64,000 bases of DNA, from positions 2,008,501 through 2,072,500 of the forward strand of contig NC_010337.2 in NCBI RefSeq assembly GCF_000019165.1, given 5' to 3'. The notes under the pieces were generated by a model. The model was not told the DNA's origin and searched no databases. It saw only the letters and a list, made by a program, of their open reading frames with translations. A program made the translations under genes and the position numbers. Source of the stretch: Heliomicrobium modesticaldum Ice1 (GTDB taxonomy: Bacteria; Bacillota; Desulfitobacteriia; Heliobacteriales; Heliobacteriaceae). Shown here in pieces: positions 7,388 to 16,146 of the stretch (position 1 is the stretch's first letter; each line of letters starts with the position of its first letter).

Positions 7388-9073
7388 TTACGGCTCGCCC
7401 TCCTCTGTAGCGGGCTCTTCCGTTTTCCCCTGGGCCGTCTTGATATCGATCACGATCCGCTTCGCATCCTGGTAGCGGTCAAAGGCCTGGCGGTTTAAGG
7501 AGGGGTTGCCGCCTCTGCGGGCGATGCCGCCGCGGAAGAACTTCATCGCTTCTTCGTATTCGTTGTTCCGCATGGACAGTTCGCCTAACAAAATGGAGAG
7601 GCGCTGGTCCTGGTCGATCGATGCGCTCCGGTTCGACCCGTAGTAGGCCTGGCGGAAGAACTCCAGGGCTTTTTGGGCGGCGAACTGAGACATAGCCTTG
7701 TCACCCACGTCATCATAGAGCCAGGAGATGCGCAGCCATACCTTGGCGATCCGCGAGGGATCGGGCATACCCGACTGGAGGAAGAAGAGGGTCAGGTAAT
7801 AGGCGGTAAAGACCTGATCGACCGTCCGGGGGTGGCTGTATTGGAAACCGAGGCGGGGGAAGGAGAGACGGATCGGATTCGTCCGGAAACGCTTTTTGAC
7901 CACTTCCGTCAGTTGGCTGTACTCAAAATTGAAGTTGGCGTAGTAGCAGTTCGGGCAGACCCAGATCATGTACCAGAGCGGCTCGAAGTCTTCAAAGCGC
8001 TGGCGAAAATCAGGGTCGACGCGCTTCAATTTCTGTTTTGATGCGCGGATGGCTTTGATGTCAAAATTGTGGTTGCAGATCGGGCAGGCGGTTTTTTTGT
8101 CAAAGAGGTAGACGTCATCTTTGACGGTGGTGGAGACGTTGTATTGGCGGTGGCCTTCGGGGAAGAGGCCCGAATCGGCTGCTGCCGGTGAAAGCGGCGT
8201 GCCGACAGGGGGAGCGACAGCGCCTGCCGAGGAAGTCGCTGGGTCGGCAACAGAATGGGCAACGCCGGCAGAGGGGGCAACGGGGCCGGCAGCAGAAGGG
8301 GCAACGCCGGCAGAGGGGGCAACGGAGTCGGCAACAGAATGGGCAACGCCGGCAGAGGGGGCAACGGAGTCGGCAACAGAATGGGCAACGCCGGCAGAGG
8401 GGGCAACGGAGTCGGCAACAGAATGGGCAACGCCGGCAGAGGGGGCAACGGGGTCGGCAACAGAATGGGCAACGTCGGCAAGGGAGCTGTTGGAGCCGGT
8501 AGAGGATGTGGAAGGAGGAACTGTGACTGCGGGGGATCCCGCTGCAATCGAGGACCCTGCCGAGCCAGAAGATATGGCGGCGACAGACGGCCTTATGGGC
8601 GTCCCGGCGACGGAGTCGGTTGCTGCTGGCGCCGTTGTGGCGTCGGAGGGCGCAGGTGCAGGGAGGGTTGCCGGATGGGAATGCCGGTCCTGTTTGAGGC
8701 GGCGCAGCTCCTCGTTGAGCTGCCGGATGCGGGAGCTCATCCCTTTCATGATCTTAAAGACGAGCTTCGGTTGATGAGAGAAGATAGATTCAAAGTTTTC
8801 ATGGTTGATGGCGAGCAGGATCACCCTCTCCAGAGCGCGGACGGAAGCGCTCCGAGGCAGTTCCTCTAAAAGCGACATTTCGCCAAAAAAATCCCCCGGC
8901 CCCAAGGTGGCGACGACGATAGGGAAGCCGTCCACAGAGTGGATGAAAATCTCCACCTGACCGGCAAGGATAATGTACATCTCCTGGCCGGCATCGCCTT
9001 CTTGGAAGATCACATCGTCGGCTTCAAATTCGCGCAGATGACCGGCCTGGGCCAACTGACCGATGGCAATCAA
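7388..9073 (-). CDS. Cyclic-nucleotide-binding domain fused to DUF2225
   Basis: 561 residues from a TTG at 9073 with GGGGAGG seven bases upstream. Residues 1-115 are a Crp/cNMP-binding beta-barrel with the phosphate-binding cassette FGEMSLLEELPRSASVRA at 63-80. A helix with an acidic/basic pattern follows (RIRQLNEELRRLKQDR). Residues 131-300 are a low-complexity Ala/Pro/Ser linker with six 14-residue repeats. DUF2225 spans about 310-545 and has two zinc-type cysteine pairs, CPIC at 330-333 and CPNC at 373-376, then TPR-like helices. No helix-turn-helix is visible, so it is not an ordinary Crp regulator. It is the first gene of the mcrB-mcrC transcription unit, which suggests it senses a nucleotide or second messenger and acts with or on McrBC. 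That link is inference. Confidence 0.8.
   Translation of the reverse strand: MIAIGQLAQAGHLREFEADDVIFQEGDAGQEMYIILAGQVEIFIHSVDGFPIVVATLGPGDFFGEMSLLEELPRSASVRALERVILLAINHENFESIFSHQPKLVFKIMKGMSSRIRQLNEELRRLKQDRHSHPATLPAPAPSDATTAPAATDSVAGTPIRPSVAAISSGSAGSSIAAGSPAVTVPPSTSSTGSNSSLADVAHSVADPVAPSAGVAHSVADSVAPSAGVAHSVADSVAPSAGVAHSVADSVAPSAGVAPSAAGPVAPSAGVAHSVADPATSSAGAVAPPVGTPLSPAAADSGLFPEGHRQYNVSTTVKDDVYLFDKKTACPICNHNFDIKAIRASKQKLKRVDPDFRQRFEDFEPLWYMIWVCPNCYYANFNFEYSQLTEVVKKRFRTNPIRLSFPRLGFQYSHPRTVDQVFTAYYLTLFFLQSGMPDPSRIAKVWLRISWLYDDVGDKAMSQFAAQKALEFFRQAYYGSNRSASIDQDQRLSILLGELSMRNNEYEEAMKFFRGGIARRGGNPSLNRQAFDRYQDAKRIVIDIKTAQGKTEEPATEEGEP
8246..8497 (-). repeat. Six tandem 42-bp units inside the cNMP-DUF2225 linker
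   Basis: Six consecutive 42-bp units start at 8246, 8288, 8330, 8372, 8414 and 8456. Units 3 to 5 are identical or nearly so; units 2 and 6 have diverged. Each encodes 14 residues of the type AHSVADSVAPSAGV, so copy-number change keeps the frame. It is a coding minisatellite that makes a flexible linker. Confidence 0.9.
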
Positions 9074-9083
9074 ACAACTACCT

Positions 9084-9142
9084 CCCCATTGTTCGATTTG
9101 GGGATATGATCATGAGTAATTCAGGAATAGGAAACAATGGGG
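9084..9142 (-). promoter_or_regulatory. Leader hairpin overlapping the SD of the cNMP-DUF2225-mcrBC operon
   Basis: A perfect 10-bp inverted repeat (CCCCATTGTT at 9084-9093 and AACAATGGGG at 9133-9142) lies just upstream of the operon start. On the minus strand the 3' arm contains the GGGG of the SD sequence GGGGAGG (9081-9087). Folding would therefore hide the ribosome-binding site of the first gene. Confidence 0.5.
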
Positions 9143-9264
9143 CCATGGGCCTGAAGTCCTGAAAATGTTAGTTAGTTCTTCAACGGTCGAAAGCAATCCT
9201 GCTGAAAAAATGTAAAAAAGCTCCCTACTTCCCGTGGCTTGTCGGAAGGCAAGAAGCTTTGGTT

Positions 9265-9332
9265 GCCTGCGTGGTTGTCGTGCCTGCGTGGTTGTCGTGC
9301 CTGTGTGGTTGTCGTGCCTGTGTGGTTGTCGG
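9265..9332. repeat. Four tandem 17-bp repeats
   Basis: The unit GCCTGCGTGGTTGTCGT is repeated at 9265, 9282, 9299 and 9316. Copies 1 and 2 are identical; copies 3 and 4 differ from them at one and two positions. The period is not a multiple of three, which fits its non-coding place between divergent operons. Confidence 0.92.
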
Positions 9333-9391
9333 ATAATGAAAAAACGTTGCTGATTTTGTTGAGAACGGTGATCTTACGCATTTTTTTCACA

Positions 9392-9403
9392 ATCCTGCAG
9401 GAT
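9392..9403. promoter_or_regulatory. 12-bp palindrome upstream of the chemosensory operon
   Basis: ATCCTGCAGGAT is a perfect palindrome 53 bases before the first start codon of the operon. It could be an operator for a dimeric regulator. No known binding site was recognised. Confidence 0.35.
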
Positions 9404-9456
9404 AAGCGATTTAAAAAAAGAATGATATATTGAATACAACCCCGGGAGGGATCCCA

Positions 9457-9819
9457 ATGAAAATCCTGGTTGTCGATGATTCCATCGTCTATCGGACCCA
9501 AATCGTCAAGCTTCTTCGAGATAACCTCCCTGAGGCTGACTTCGTCACTGCCGGAGACGGCGTGGCGGGTCTTACGAAGTTCATAGAGGAAAAGCCGGAT
9601 GTGACACTGCTTGACCTGCTGATGCCGGGCATGAACGGGCAGGAGGTATTGAAGAAGATCAAAGAGATCAGCCCTGAGGCGCGGGTAATCGTCTTGACTG
9701 CCGACATCCAGAAGTTCATCGAGGCCGAGGTGCGCGAATTAGGGGCCTGGACTTTCGTGCATAAACCGATCACCCGCGAAAAGGCGAAACAGGTAGCCCA
9801 ATTGATCAAGGGGGCATGA
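9457..9819 (+). CDS. CheY-like single-domain response regulator
   Basis: 120 residues from ATG at 9457 with GGGAGGG seven bases upstream. It is one receiver domain with the acidic pair D7-D8, phosphoacceptor D53 (LLDLLMPGMNG), T81 and K103 (VHKPIT). No output domain is present, so it probably signals by protein contact, as CheY does. It is the first gene of an eight-gene chemosensory operon and is followed after 3 bases by a CheC-like phosphatase gene that could dephosphorylate it. Confidence 0.9.
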   Translation: MKILVVDDSIVYRTQIVKLLRDNLPEADFVTAGDGVAGLTKFIEEKPDVTLLDLLMPGMNGQEVLKKIKEISPEARVIVLTADIQKFIEAEVRELGAWTFVHKPITREKAKQVAQLIKGA

Positions 9820-9822
9820 GCG

Positions 9823-10458
9823 ATGTTGTCGCCGCTTCAGCAGGACGCCCTCAGAGAGTTTATGAATGTCACCATCGGACAAGCAGGCAGTGTCCTTTCG
9901 GAGATGGTGAGTCAAAAGGTGCACCTGGAGGTTCCAGAGGTCTACCTTTTGCAAAACCTGCAGGAGACGGAGGTCGGCAAAGGGCTCTCCGGATACCTAT
10001 CTGGACATGTGGTCTCTTCGGTGCTGCGCTTCGAGATCGGCTGCAACGGCGTCGCGCGGCTGGTTTTTCCGAGAGATAAGGGAAAACTGCTCGTCAATCT
10101 CCTCCTTGGCGAAGAACTGCTGTTCAACGGGGAAGGCGGGGACAACAGTTTTTCCGAGACAGACACGGATGCCATGAAGGAAATTGGCAACGTGCTGCTC
10201 AACGTGATCGTGGGCAGTCTGGGCAACCTGCTGGAGACGCGGATCGAGTACTCCCTGCCCGAGGTGGAGTTTCTTTATCTCAAAGATGGTGAACAGCGCC
10301 CCGCTCTCTGTGGCGGTTATTACACGCTCGTCATCCGCAACACCTTCGTAGTGGGCGACACTCGGATTGAAGGAGCCATTTTCGTCATGTTGTGTCTCGA
10401 TTCCGCTACTCAACTGCTCGGGAAAATAGACGAATTGCTGGTGGAGTTGTATGGCTGA
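9823..10458 (+). CDS. cheC: CheC-like CheY-P phosphatase
   Basis: 211 residues. The CheC/CheX signature, E-x2-N followed by a proline about 23 residues on, occurs twice: E12-x2-N15 with P38, and E120-x2-N123 with P146. Two intact active sites are typical of CheC. The family removes phosphate from CheY-P during adaptation. No cheD is present nearby, although in many Firmicutes CheD binds CheC. The gene begins 3 bases after the CheY-like gene, and its end overlaps the hybrid kinase start by 8 bases, which points to coupled translation. Confidence 0.85.
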   Translation: MLSPLQQDALREFMNVTIGQAGSVLSEMVSQKVHLEVPEVYLLQNLQETEVGKGLSGYLSGHVVSSVLRFEIGCNGVARLVFPRDKGKLLVNLLLGEELLFNGEGGDNSFSETDTDAMKEIGNVLLNVIVGSLGNLLETRIEYSLPEVEFLYLKDGEQRPALCGGYYTLVIRNTFVVGDTRIEGAIFVMLCLDSATQLLGKIDELLVELYG

Positions 10459-12154
10459 ACAGAATGTTGAGCAGACGGCCCAAGGGACTACAGAACAGAT
10501 GGCAGTATATGCAGCAGAACAGATCAACGAAAACATCGCAGAATTACAAGCCTATGCCCTGGCGAACGCCGACATGGGGATTGCTGTGCTTGATGAAGAG
10601 TACCAGATCCTCGTCTGGAACGCTTGGTTGGAGCGGTTAACTGGGAAAAAAGCCGACGAGGTGCGAGGGAAAAAGCTGGTGGAACTGTTCCCGCGCTTCA
10701 ACCACAGTGTCTTTCGCCCTATCTTTGAGCGCGCTTTTTTTGACGGACAGAATCGTTTTTTTTCCGGCGCCTTTCACCGGTACTTCTTCCCGCCGGCCGA
10801 TGGGTCGCTCCTGCCGTACATACGTCAGAACATGCAGGTTCAACCTGCGCGCATCGGCGACCGGCAGTATGTGCTGATTCAGATCACCGATATCACCCGC
10901 CAGGAACTGCGCGTTCGCCAGCTCAAGGGGCTCATCCGGGAATTGAAGCTCGCCAAGGAGGAGTTGAAGGTTTCCCGGGAGATGGCCGTTGTGGCCAACC
11001 GGGCCAAGTCGGAGTTCCTGGCCAACATGTCCCATGAGATCCGCACGCCCATGAACGCGATCCTCGGTTTTGTCGACCTTACGCTGGCGACGGAATTGAA
11101 CGCCGAACAGTCGAAGTATCTGGGCATGGTGAGATCGGCGGCCCAGTCGTTGATGCGGCTGCTGGAGGATGTCCTGGATATTTCGAAGATTGAGTCGGGA
11201 CAACTGGTCGTGGAACAGCAGCCTTTTTCCCTCGCCTCGGTGCTGCGGAGCGCCGTCGATCTCTTATCGGTCAAGGCAAGTGACAAGGCGCTACAACTAA
11301 GGTACCAGATCCCGGCGGGAGTGCCGGAAGTCCTCGTCGGTGACGCCAACCGGCTGACCCAGGTCCTGGTGAATCTGCTGAGCAACGCCGTCAAATTCAC
11401 CGACGCCGGGGAGGTCGTCTTAGGGCTCGATATCCTTGAACAGGATCACCGCCAGATCTCCCTGCGCTTCTACGTGCGGGATACGGGGATCGGCATCGCT
11501 CCCGATCGTCTGGAAGCGGTTTTTGAAAAGTTTTATCAGGTCGACAGCTCGTCTACACGCCGCTTTGGCGGGAGCGGATTGGGCCTGGCAATCGTCCGTC
11601 AACTGGTGGAGAACATGGGCGGTCGCGTTTGGGTGGAGAGCGAGCTGGGAAAAGGCAGCACTTTTTACGTCACTTTGCCCTTCGGCATTGCCGCGCCGCA
11701 GCCGGATCAGTACGCCGAGGATGTGAGCGAGAGAGATATGGGTCTTGGAGAGAACGACGCAGGCGAAGCGAGAGGCGCCCACATCCTGCTTGTCGATGAC
11801 GATGTCTTTAACCGGACGATCATCGGCGCCTGGCTTCGCCGTTGGGGCTATCGGCTGCGCGAGGCGACCAACGGTAAAGAGGCGCTGGCCGTCCTGGAGG
11901 AAGAGCGCTTCGATCTGATCCTGATGGACGAGCAGATGCCAGGGATGAGCGGCATTGAAACAGTGGATCGGATCCGGGCTGACGCCCGTTGGAAAAATAT
12001 TCCCGTGATCGCCGTCACCGCCAACGCGATGAAGGGTGATCGGGAGCGTTTTTTGGCGGCAGGGATGAATGACTACCTGTCTAAGCCCTTTTCCCCTGCC
12101 GACCTGTTGCATGTGGTCAGAGTCTGGGCCTTTCGAGGGGGAGAGGGGGGATAA
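10451..12154 (+). CDS. PAS-containing hybrid sensor histidine kinase
   Basis: 567 residues, soluble, with no membrane segment. Residues about 35-150 form a PAS domain. A short coiled linker leads to the HisKA dimerisation helix with H195 ([12 protein letters not shown]). The ATPase domain has N312 in the N box, DTGIGI at 344-349 and GGSGLGL at 373-379. A receiver domain at 443-560 carries phosphoacceptor D493 ([11 protein letters not shown]). It could autophosphorylate in response to a cytoplasmic signal, possibly through a PAS cofactor, and pass phosphate within the molecule. Its place inside a che operon suggests a second input into the same CheY-like output. Confidence 0.9.
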   Translation: MAEQNVEQTAQGTTEQMAVYAAEQINENIAELQAYALANADMGIAVLDEEYQILVWNAWLERLTGKKADEVRGKKLVELFPRFNHSVFRPIFERAFFDGQNRFFSGAFHRYFFPPADGSLLPYIRQNMQVQPARIGDRQYVLIQITDITRQELRVRQLKGLIRELKLAKEELKVSREMAVVANRAKSEFLANMSHEIRTPMNAILGFVDLTLATELNAEQSKYLGMVRSAAQSLMRLLEDVLDISKIESGQLVVEQQPFSLASVLRSAVDLLSVKASDKALQLRYQIPAGVPEVLVGDANRLTQVLVNLLSNAVKFTDAGEVVLGLDILEQDHRQISLRFYVRDTGIGIAPDRLEAVFEKFYQVDSSSTRRFGGSGLGLAIVRQLVENMGGRVWVESELGKGSTFYVTLPFGIAAPQPDQYAEDVSERDMGLGENDAGEARGAHILLVDDDVFNRTIIGAWLRRWGYRLREATNGKEALAVLEEERFDLILMDEQMPGMSGIETVDRIRADARWKNIPVIAVTANAMKGDRERFLAAGMNDYLSKPFSPADLLHVVRVWAFRGGEGG

Positions 12155-12161
12155 CCCTGTC

Positions 12162-13526
12162 ATGGCCTGCGGGATGGCCGAACTCCAGCAATTGATTTCG
12201 GAGAGAACGGGATGGCGTTTCGACCAGTCCCGCCGGGACAACCTGTTGCAGGTGCTACAGGCGCGGATGGAGGCTCACGGGATAGCCGATCACGAAGCCT
12301 ACCATCGGTTGCTCCTTGACAAGGGGCCGGCGGGAACGGAGGAATGGCGACGGTTGATCGACGCTGTCACGGTGGGAGAGACATTTTTCTTCCGTGACCG
12401 AGGCCAGTTCGCTCTGCTCCGTGAGCGCATCCTGCCGACGCTGCTTGCTGAGCGGCGGGATAAGAAAGCGCTGCGCCTCTGGAGCGCCGGCTGTTCTACC
12501 GGCGAAGAGGCCTATTCCTTGGCTATTCTCGTCGATGAACTGGTGGGAGCGGCGCCGGGGTGGACGATCGACGTCATCGGCACCGATATCAACGAAGCGT
12601 CCCTGCACATCGCCCGTGCGGGGCGTTACAGCGAATGGTCGTTGCGCGCCACCAGTCCGGAACGGCGGCAGGAGCATTTTCGCCGCGTCGACCCCGGACG
12701 TGGGAGAAGGGCTGGGCCGGTGTGGGAAGTCGATCCCGCCATCCGATCCCTTGTTCAGTTTTACCGATTGAACCTGCTTGACGGACCGCTACCCGACCGG
12801 TTCGCGCCTGTCGCGTCGACCGATCTGATCCTTTGCCGCAATGTCTTCATCTATTTTCGCCCGGAAGCGATCCGGCAGGTGCTTACAGACTTCTTTCGTT
12901 GCCTCAACCCCGGCGGTTTTTTGCTGACCGGTCACGGTGAGCTGCTCGGGCTGGAACCGGGTCAGGCGCTGTTCTCTTTTGAACATCTCCTTTTTCCGGA
13001 GGGGCATATCTGGCAAAAGCCGGTGATCCCTCCGCCGGCGCCTTCCTCACGAGGGATTCCTCCTGCGGCAGTGACGCAACCCTTGCCGGGTGCCCTATCC
13101 CCAGAGCGACAGCCAGATCGAATCCCTTTCCAACCGCCCATGCCTGCAATGCCTAAAAGAGCACAGTCAGCCTTGGGACAAGCGCCGCTTCTGCCCCGTG
13201 ACCTACCGCCGCAAAAGCCGGCGATCGCAAACGTTGCAGGTGAAGCGCCAAAACTGAGTGACCTTGACAGGTTGAGGGACAAGGCCCGTGATTTTGCGAA
13301 CCGGCGCGAGTACGACCGGGCAGAGGCCTGTTGCCGGGCTGTCATCGCAGTCAATCCCCTCGATTCGGAAGTGTACTACCTGCTTGGATTGATTCGACTC
13401 GAGCAGGGCGACTGGTCAGGCGCCCATGCCTTTTTTCAAAAGGTGTTGTTCCTGGCGCCCGATCATGGGCCAGCCCGCATAGAGATGGCGCATGTCCGCC
13501 TGCTGTTGAAGGAGAATGACCAATGA
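12162..13526 (+). CDS. cheR: CheR methyltransferase with C-terminal TPR
   Basis: 454 residues from ATG at 12162, with GGGGGG eleven bases upstream; ATG at 12174 is an alternative. Residues 6-280 are a CheR methyltransferase that methylates glutamates of chemoreceptors using S-adenosylmethionine. The SAM-binding loop is SAGCSTGEEAYSLA (108-121), and FFRDRGQF precedes it. A proline-rich linker of about 90 residues joins a C-terminal TPR segment (about 385-450), an arrangement known from CheR proteins of alternative chemosensory systems. The stop overlaps the next start as ATGA. Confidence 0.92.
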   Translation: MACGMAELQQLISERTGWRFDQSRRDNLLQVLQARMEAHGIADHEAYHRLLLDKGPAGTEEWRRLIDAVTVGETFFFRDRGQFALLRERILPTLLAERRDKKALRLWSAGCSTGEEAYSLAILVDELVGAAPGWTIDVIGTDINEASLHIARAGRYSEWSLRATSPERRQEHFRRVDPGRGRRAGPVWEVDPAIRSLVQFYRLNLLDGPLPDRFAPVASTDLILCRNVFIYFRPEAIRQVLTDFFRCLNPGGFLLTGHGELLGLEPGQALFSFEHLLFPEGHIWQKPVIPPPAPSSRGIPPAAVTQPLPGALSPERQPDRIPFQPPMPAMPKRAQSALGQAPLLPRDLPPQKPAIANVAGEAPKLSDLDRLRDKARDFANRREYDRAEACCRAVIAVNPLDSEVYYLLGLIRLEQGDWSGAHAFFQKVLFLAPDHGPARIEMAHVRLLLKENDQ

Positions 13527-14560
13527 GGGGGAACGAAAAGGCGCCTGTCGCCTATATGATCCTGCCCCATCGGGGACAACGCTACGCCCTGCCGGCCGTC
13601 GCTGTGCGCCAGATCAGCGATCTGCCCTATCTGCAGCCAGCGAAGGAGTATCCTCCCCCGGTGGCCGGTTTGCTCCGCTGGCGGGATCAGGTGATTCCGG
13701 TGCTCGCTCTGGATCGCTGCCTCGGACGTCGCGATCGGCCCATGTCCCTGACAGACCGGTTGGTGATCCTGGAGGCGGAAGGAAAACACTTTGGCCTCGT
13801 CGTGGAGGACTGCTGCGAAATGCGCGAGTTTTCTGACGACCTGTTCGACCTGCCGGTTACATTCCGCGGGGCGTCGCCTTTTCCTTCCTATATGAAGCAG
13901 GCTTTTTCTGATCAGGAGGGACTCTGCTTCGTCATCGATCTTTCCCGCCTCCTGGCGGAAGCTGTCGACGAAGCGAATCGGCTCGAAGCGGACCAAGTTC
14001 CCGACGATGGGGCGGCAGCCGACAGACCTTGGACGGCAGAGGAACGTCGGATCTTGCTCACGCGGGCGCGGGCGCTGCGGCAGGGAGAAGAAAAAAGCGA
14101 TGAAGAAGGAACGAGAACGGGGGCTGTCGTCGTCATCGGTCAAGAGCGATTCTGGATCGACATCGACCTGGTGCGTGAATTTGCCTCCGCCGACCCGCTG
14201 ATCCCCATCCCCTGCACGCCGCCCTTTGTCGCCGGTGTCAGCAAGCTGCGGGGACAGTTGATCACCGTCTTCGATCTTCGACCCTTGCTTGGCGCTACAA
14301 AGGAAGGGACCTCGCGGGAGGCGGGGAGACTGGTCGTCATCGAGGCGGAAGGGGTGCTGGTCGGACTGCTCGTAGAAGAGGTGATCGACGTCGTCTCGAT
14401 TCGCCCCGAGAAGATCCGCCTCTCGCCGCTGGCCTTGCAGACGATCCCGGAAGAGTATGCCGGCGGGGAGGTGCAGTATAGGGAAAAAGAGAGGGCGACC
14501 ATCCTCGATGTGGCTCGCATCCTGAACGAAGGGGATTTGGTCATTCAGGAAGAAGTATAG
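13523..14560 (+). CDS. cheW: Double CheW-domain coupling protein
   Basis: 345 residues containing two CheW domains in tandem, roughly 8-150 and 200-335. Each has the barrel motif in which a hydrophobic strand leads into RDQVIPVL or RGQLITVFDL. CheW links receptors to the kinase CheA. A two-domain version may bridge neighbouring receptor-kinase units in the array. Its start overlaps the cheR stop by 4 bases, and the receptor gene follows about 110 bases later. Confidence 0.9.
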   Translation: MRGNEKAPVAYMILPHRGQRYALPAVAVRQISDLPYLQPAKEYPPPVAGLLRWRDQVIPVLALDRCLGRRDRPMSLTDRLVILEAEGKHFGLVVEDCCEMREFSDDLFDLPVTFRGASPFPSYMKQAFSDQEGLCFVIDLSRLLAEAVDEANRLEADQVPDDGAAADRPWTAEERRILLTRARALRQGEEKSDEEGTRTGAVVVIGQERFWIDIDLVREFASADPLIPIPCTPPFVAGVSKLRGQLITVFDLRPLLGATKEGTSREAGRLVVIEAEGVLVGLLVEEVIDVVSIRPEKIRLSPLALQTIPEEYAGGEVQYREKERATILDVARILNEGDLVIQEEV

Positions 14561-14672
14561 GTTTTGAAAGGGACTCCGAGAAAAGCGATAAGCTTCGGAC
14601 AGTTTCCGGCTTCGAAAGAGGCAGTAGAAGCGGTTGTTGCGGTGATGATTGCAGAAAGGAGGGACGCGGCCG

Positions 14673-16130
14673 ATGAAGTTTCAAAAAAACCTGCGGGCCA
14701 AGATTTTCGGAGGATTTGCGCTCCTCTTTCTATTCCTGTCCGGACTTTTTGGCGTCGATACATACCTCGCCTTCCGGGTCATCGGCTTTCAGGATGAGTC
14801 TTTAGCCCAGCAAAAAAAGGCCCAGTTCATGCTGGAATTGGAGAACGCCCATCTGGTGTGGATGAATGATCTGAAAGAATCGCTGCTGACGGGAAAATCT
14901 TTTACGGGGATCCTGGACCATACAAAGTGCAAACTGGGCGACTGGTACTACGAGTATACGACTACCGCCGAGTACCAGCAGATGTCGCCGGAGATGAAGA
15001 GTGTGTTCAAAGAGTTGGAGGAGCCGCACCGCTTGCTCCACGCCTACGGCGCAGAGACAGCAGCGCTGATCAACAGCGGCAGGCTCGACGAGGCGGAAAA
15101 GGTCTACCAGCAGAAGCTGACACCGGTGACCGACAAGACCTACAGCCTGATCCGGGAACTGATGAACGACAACCTGACCCGGTCGTCGGCGTTGACCAAA
15201 CAGGCAGAAGCGGAACATGAGAAGGTGATCCGTCTCTATCTCATCATCAGCGTCGCCGGCTTGATCATCGCCGGTCTGACGGCTGCCTATCTCTCCACAA
15301 GCATCGCCCGGCCCATCCAAGCGACGATTGAGACGATCGCCACGACGACGGCCGAGGTGGCGGCGTCAGTGGAACAAAATGAACGGACAGCCCTCTCGCA
15401 GTCTTCGTCGGTGGCGGAGGTCACCTCGACGATGGAGGAGTTGCGCATCTCCTCGGAGCAGTCCTTTCAACAGGCGCGGCGCATCTCCGACAATGCGCAA
15501 CTGTCGGCCCAGGCAGCCGTCGGCGGCATGGGAACCGCTGAGGATATGGCGCGGGAGATGCGAGAGTTAAAGGAAAAGGTCAATTCCATCGCCCTGCAGA
15601 TGCTGAATCTGAGTGAACAGGTGGGTCAGATCGGTGCCATCAGCGGCACCGTCAAGGAACTGGCTGATCAGACCAACATGCTTGCCCTCAACGCTGCCGT
15701 GGAAGCGGCAAGGGCCGGCGAGCACGGCCGCGGTTTCGCCGTCGTTTCCGCTGAGATCCGCAAGCTGGCCGATCAGAGCAAAAAGGCTTCCCAGCGGATC
15801 GGCGCCATCGTCGGCGAGGTGCAGAAGGCCACGAATACGACGGTGATGGTGACTGAAGAGGGAACCAAAAAGGTGGATGCCACCGAGCGTTTCACCTTGC
15901 AGACGGTGGAGGCCTTCGGCGGGCTGCACCAGAGCATGGCCGAAATCTCCCACTATATCCAGCAGGTCTCTCTCAATCTGCAACAGCAATCAGAAGCTGT
16001 CTCCGGCGTCACATCGGCCATGGAGGAAATCCTTCGGGGCACTAAGGAGACTGCGGCTGCCATCAGTCAGACGAAGAGCGGCATGCAGAACCTGAACAAA
16101 GTGGGGATCATGCTGAAAGACATGGTATAG
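14673..16130 (+). CDS. Methyl-accepting chemotaxis protein with extracytoplasmic CZB-like region
   Basis: 485 residues from ATG at 14673; GGAGGG lies upstream. TM1 is about 11-34 and TM2 about 186-208. Between them, residues 57-125 carry the signature of the chemoreceptor zinc-binding (CZB) domain: H60 with W63, then C86-K-L-G-D-W91, then H119 and H123. The cytoplasmic part has no clear HAMP and a signalling hairpin with [20 protein letters not shown] and methylation-type glutamates. The predicted topology puts the zinc-type motif outside the membrane, whereas many CZB domains are cytoplasmic. The ligand may be zinc or an oxidant acting on the Cys-Zn centre; this is inference from the family. 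Confidence 0.88.
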   Translation: MKFQKNLRAKIFGGFALLFLFLSGLFGVDTYLAFRVIGFQDESLAQQKKAQFMLELENAHLVWMNDLKESLLTGKSFTGILDHTKCKLGDWYYEYTTTAEYQQMSPEMKSVFKELEEPHRLLHAYGAETAALINSGRLDEAEKVYQQKLTPVTDKTYSLIRELMNDNLTRSSALTKQAEAEHEKVIRLYLIISVAGLIIAGLTAAYLSTSIARPIQATIETIATTTAEVAASVEQNERTALSQSSSVAEVTSTMEELRISSEQSFQQARRISDNAQLSAQAAVGGMGTAEDMAREMRELKEKVNSIALQMLNLSEQVGQIGAISGTVKELADQTNMLALNAAVEAARAGEHGRGFAVVSAEIRKLADQSKKASQRIGAIVGEVQKATNTTVMVTEEGTKKVDATERFTLQTVEAFGGLHQSMAEISHYIQQVSLNLQQQSEAVSGVTSAMEEILRGTKETAAAISQTKSGMQNLNKVGIMLKDMV

Positions 16131-16146
16131 GACGAGGGTGGGGCAG

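Larger units (their letters stand above)
9074..9456. other. 383-bp divergent intergenic region
   Basis: This gap separates the minus-strand cNMP-mcrBC operon from the plus-strand chemosensory operon. It holds the SD-overlapping hairpin at 9084-9142, four tandem 17-bp repeats at 9265-9332, and a 12-bp palindrome at 9392-9403. No convincing protein gene was seen, and no clear sigma-A promoter could be assigned for either operon. Confidence 0.7.

Noticed and set aside
8121-8774. Plus-strand frames through the 42-bp repeats (for example 217 codons from 8121)
   Set aside because: The 42-bp period keeps several frames open. Only the minus-strand frame joins the repeats to real cNMP and DUF2225 domains.
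9265-9332. CRISPR array
   Set aside because: The four 17-bp units are directly adjacent with no spacers, so they are a plain tandem repeat. The 42-bp units at 8246-8497 are coding and also without spacers.
9172-9501. 109-codon minus-strand frame over the 17-bp repeats
   Set aside because: It overlaps the start of the CheY-like gene and consists partly of tandem-repeat translation; no SD.
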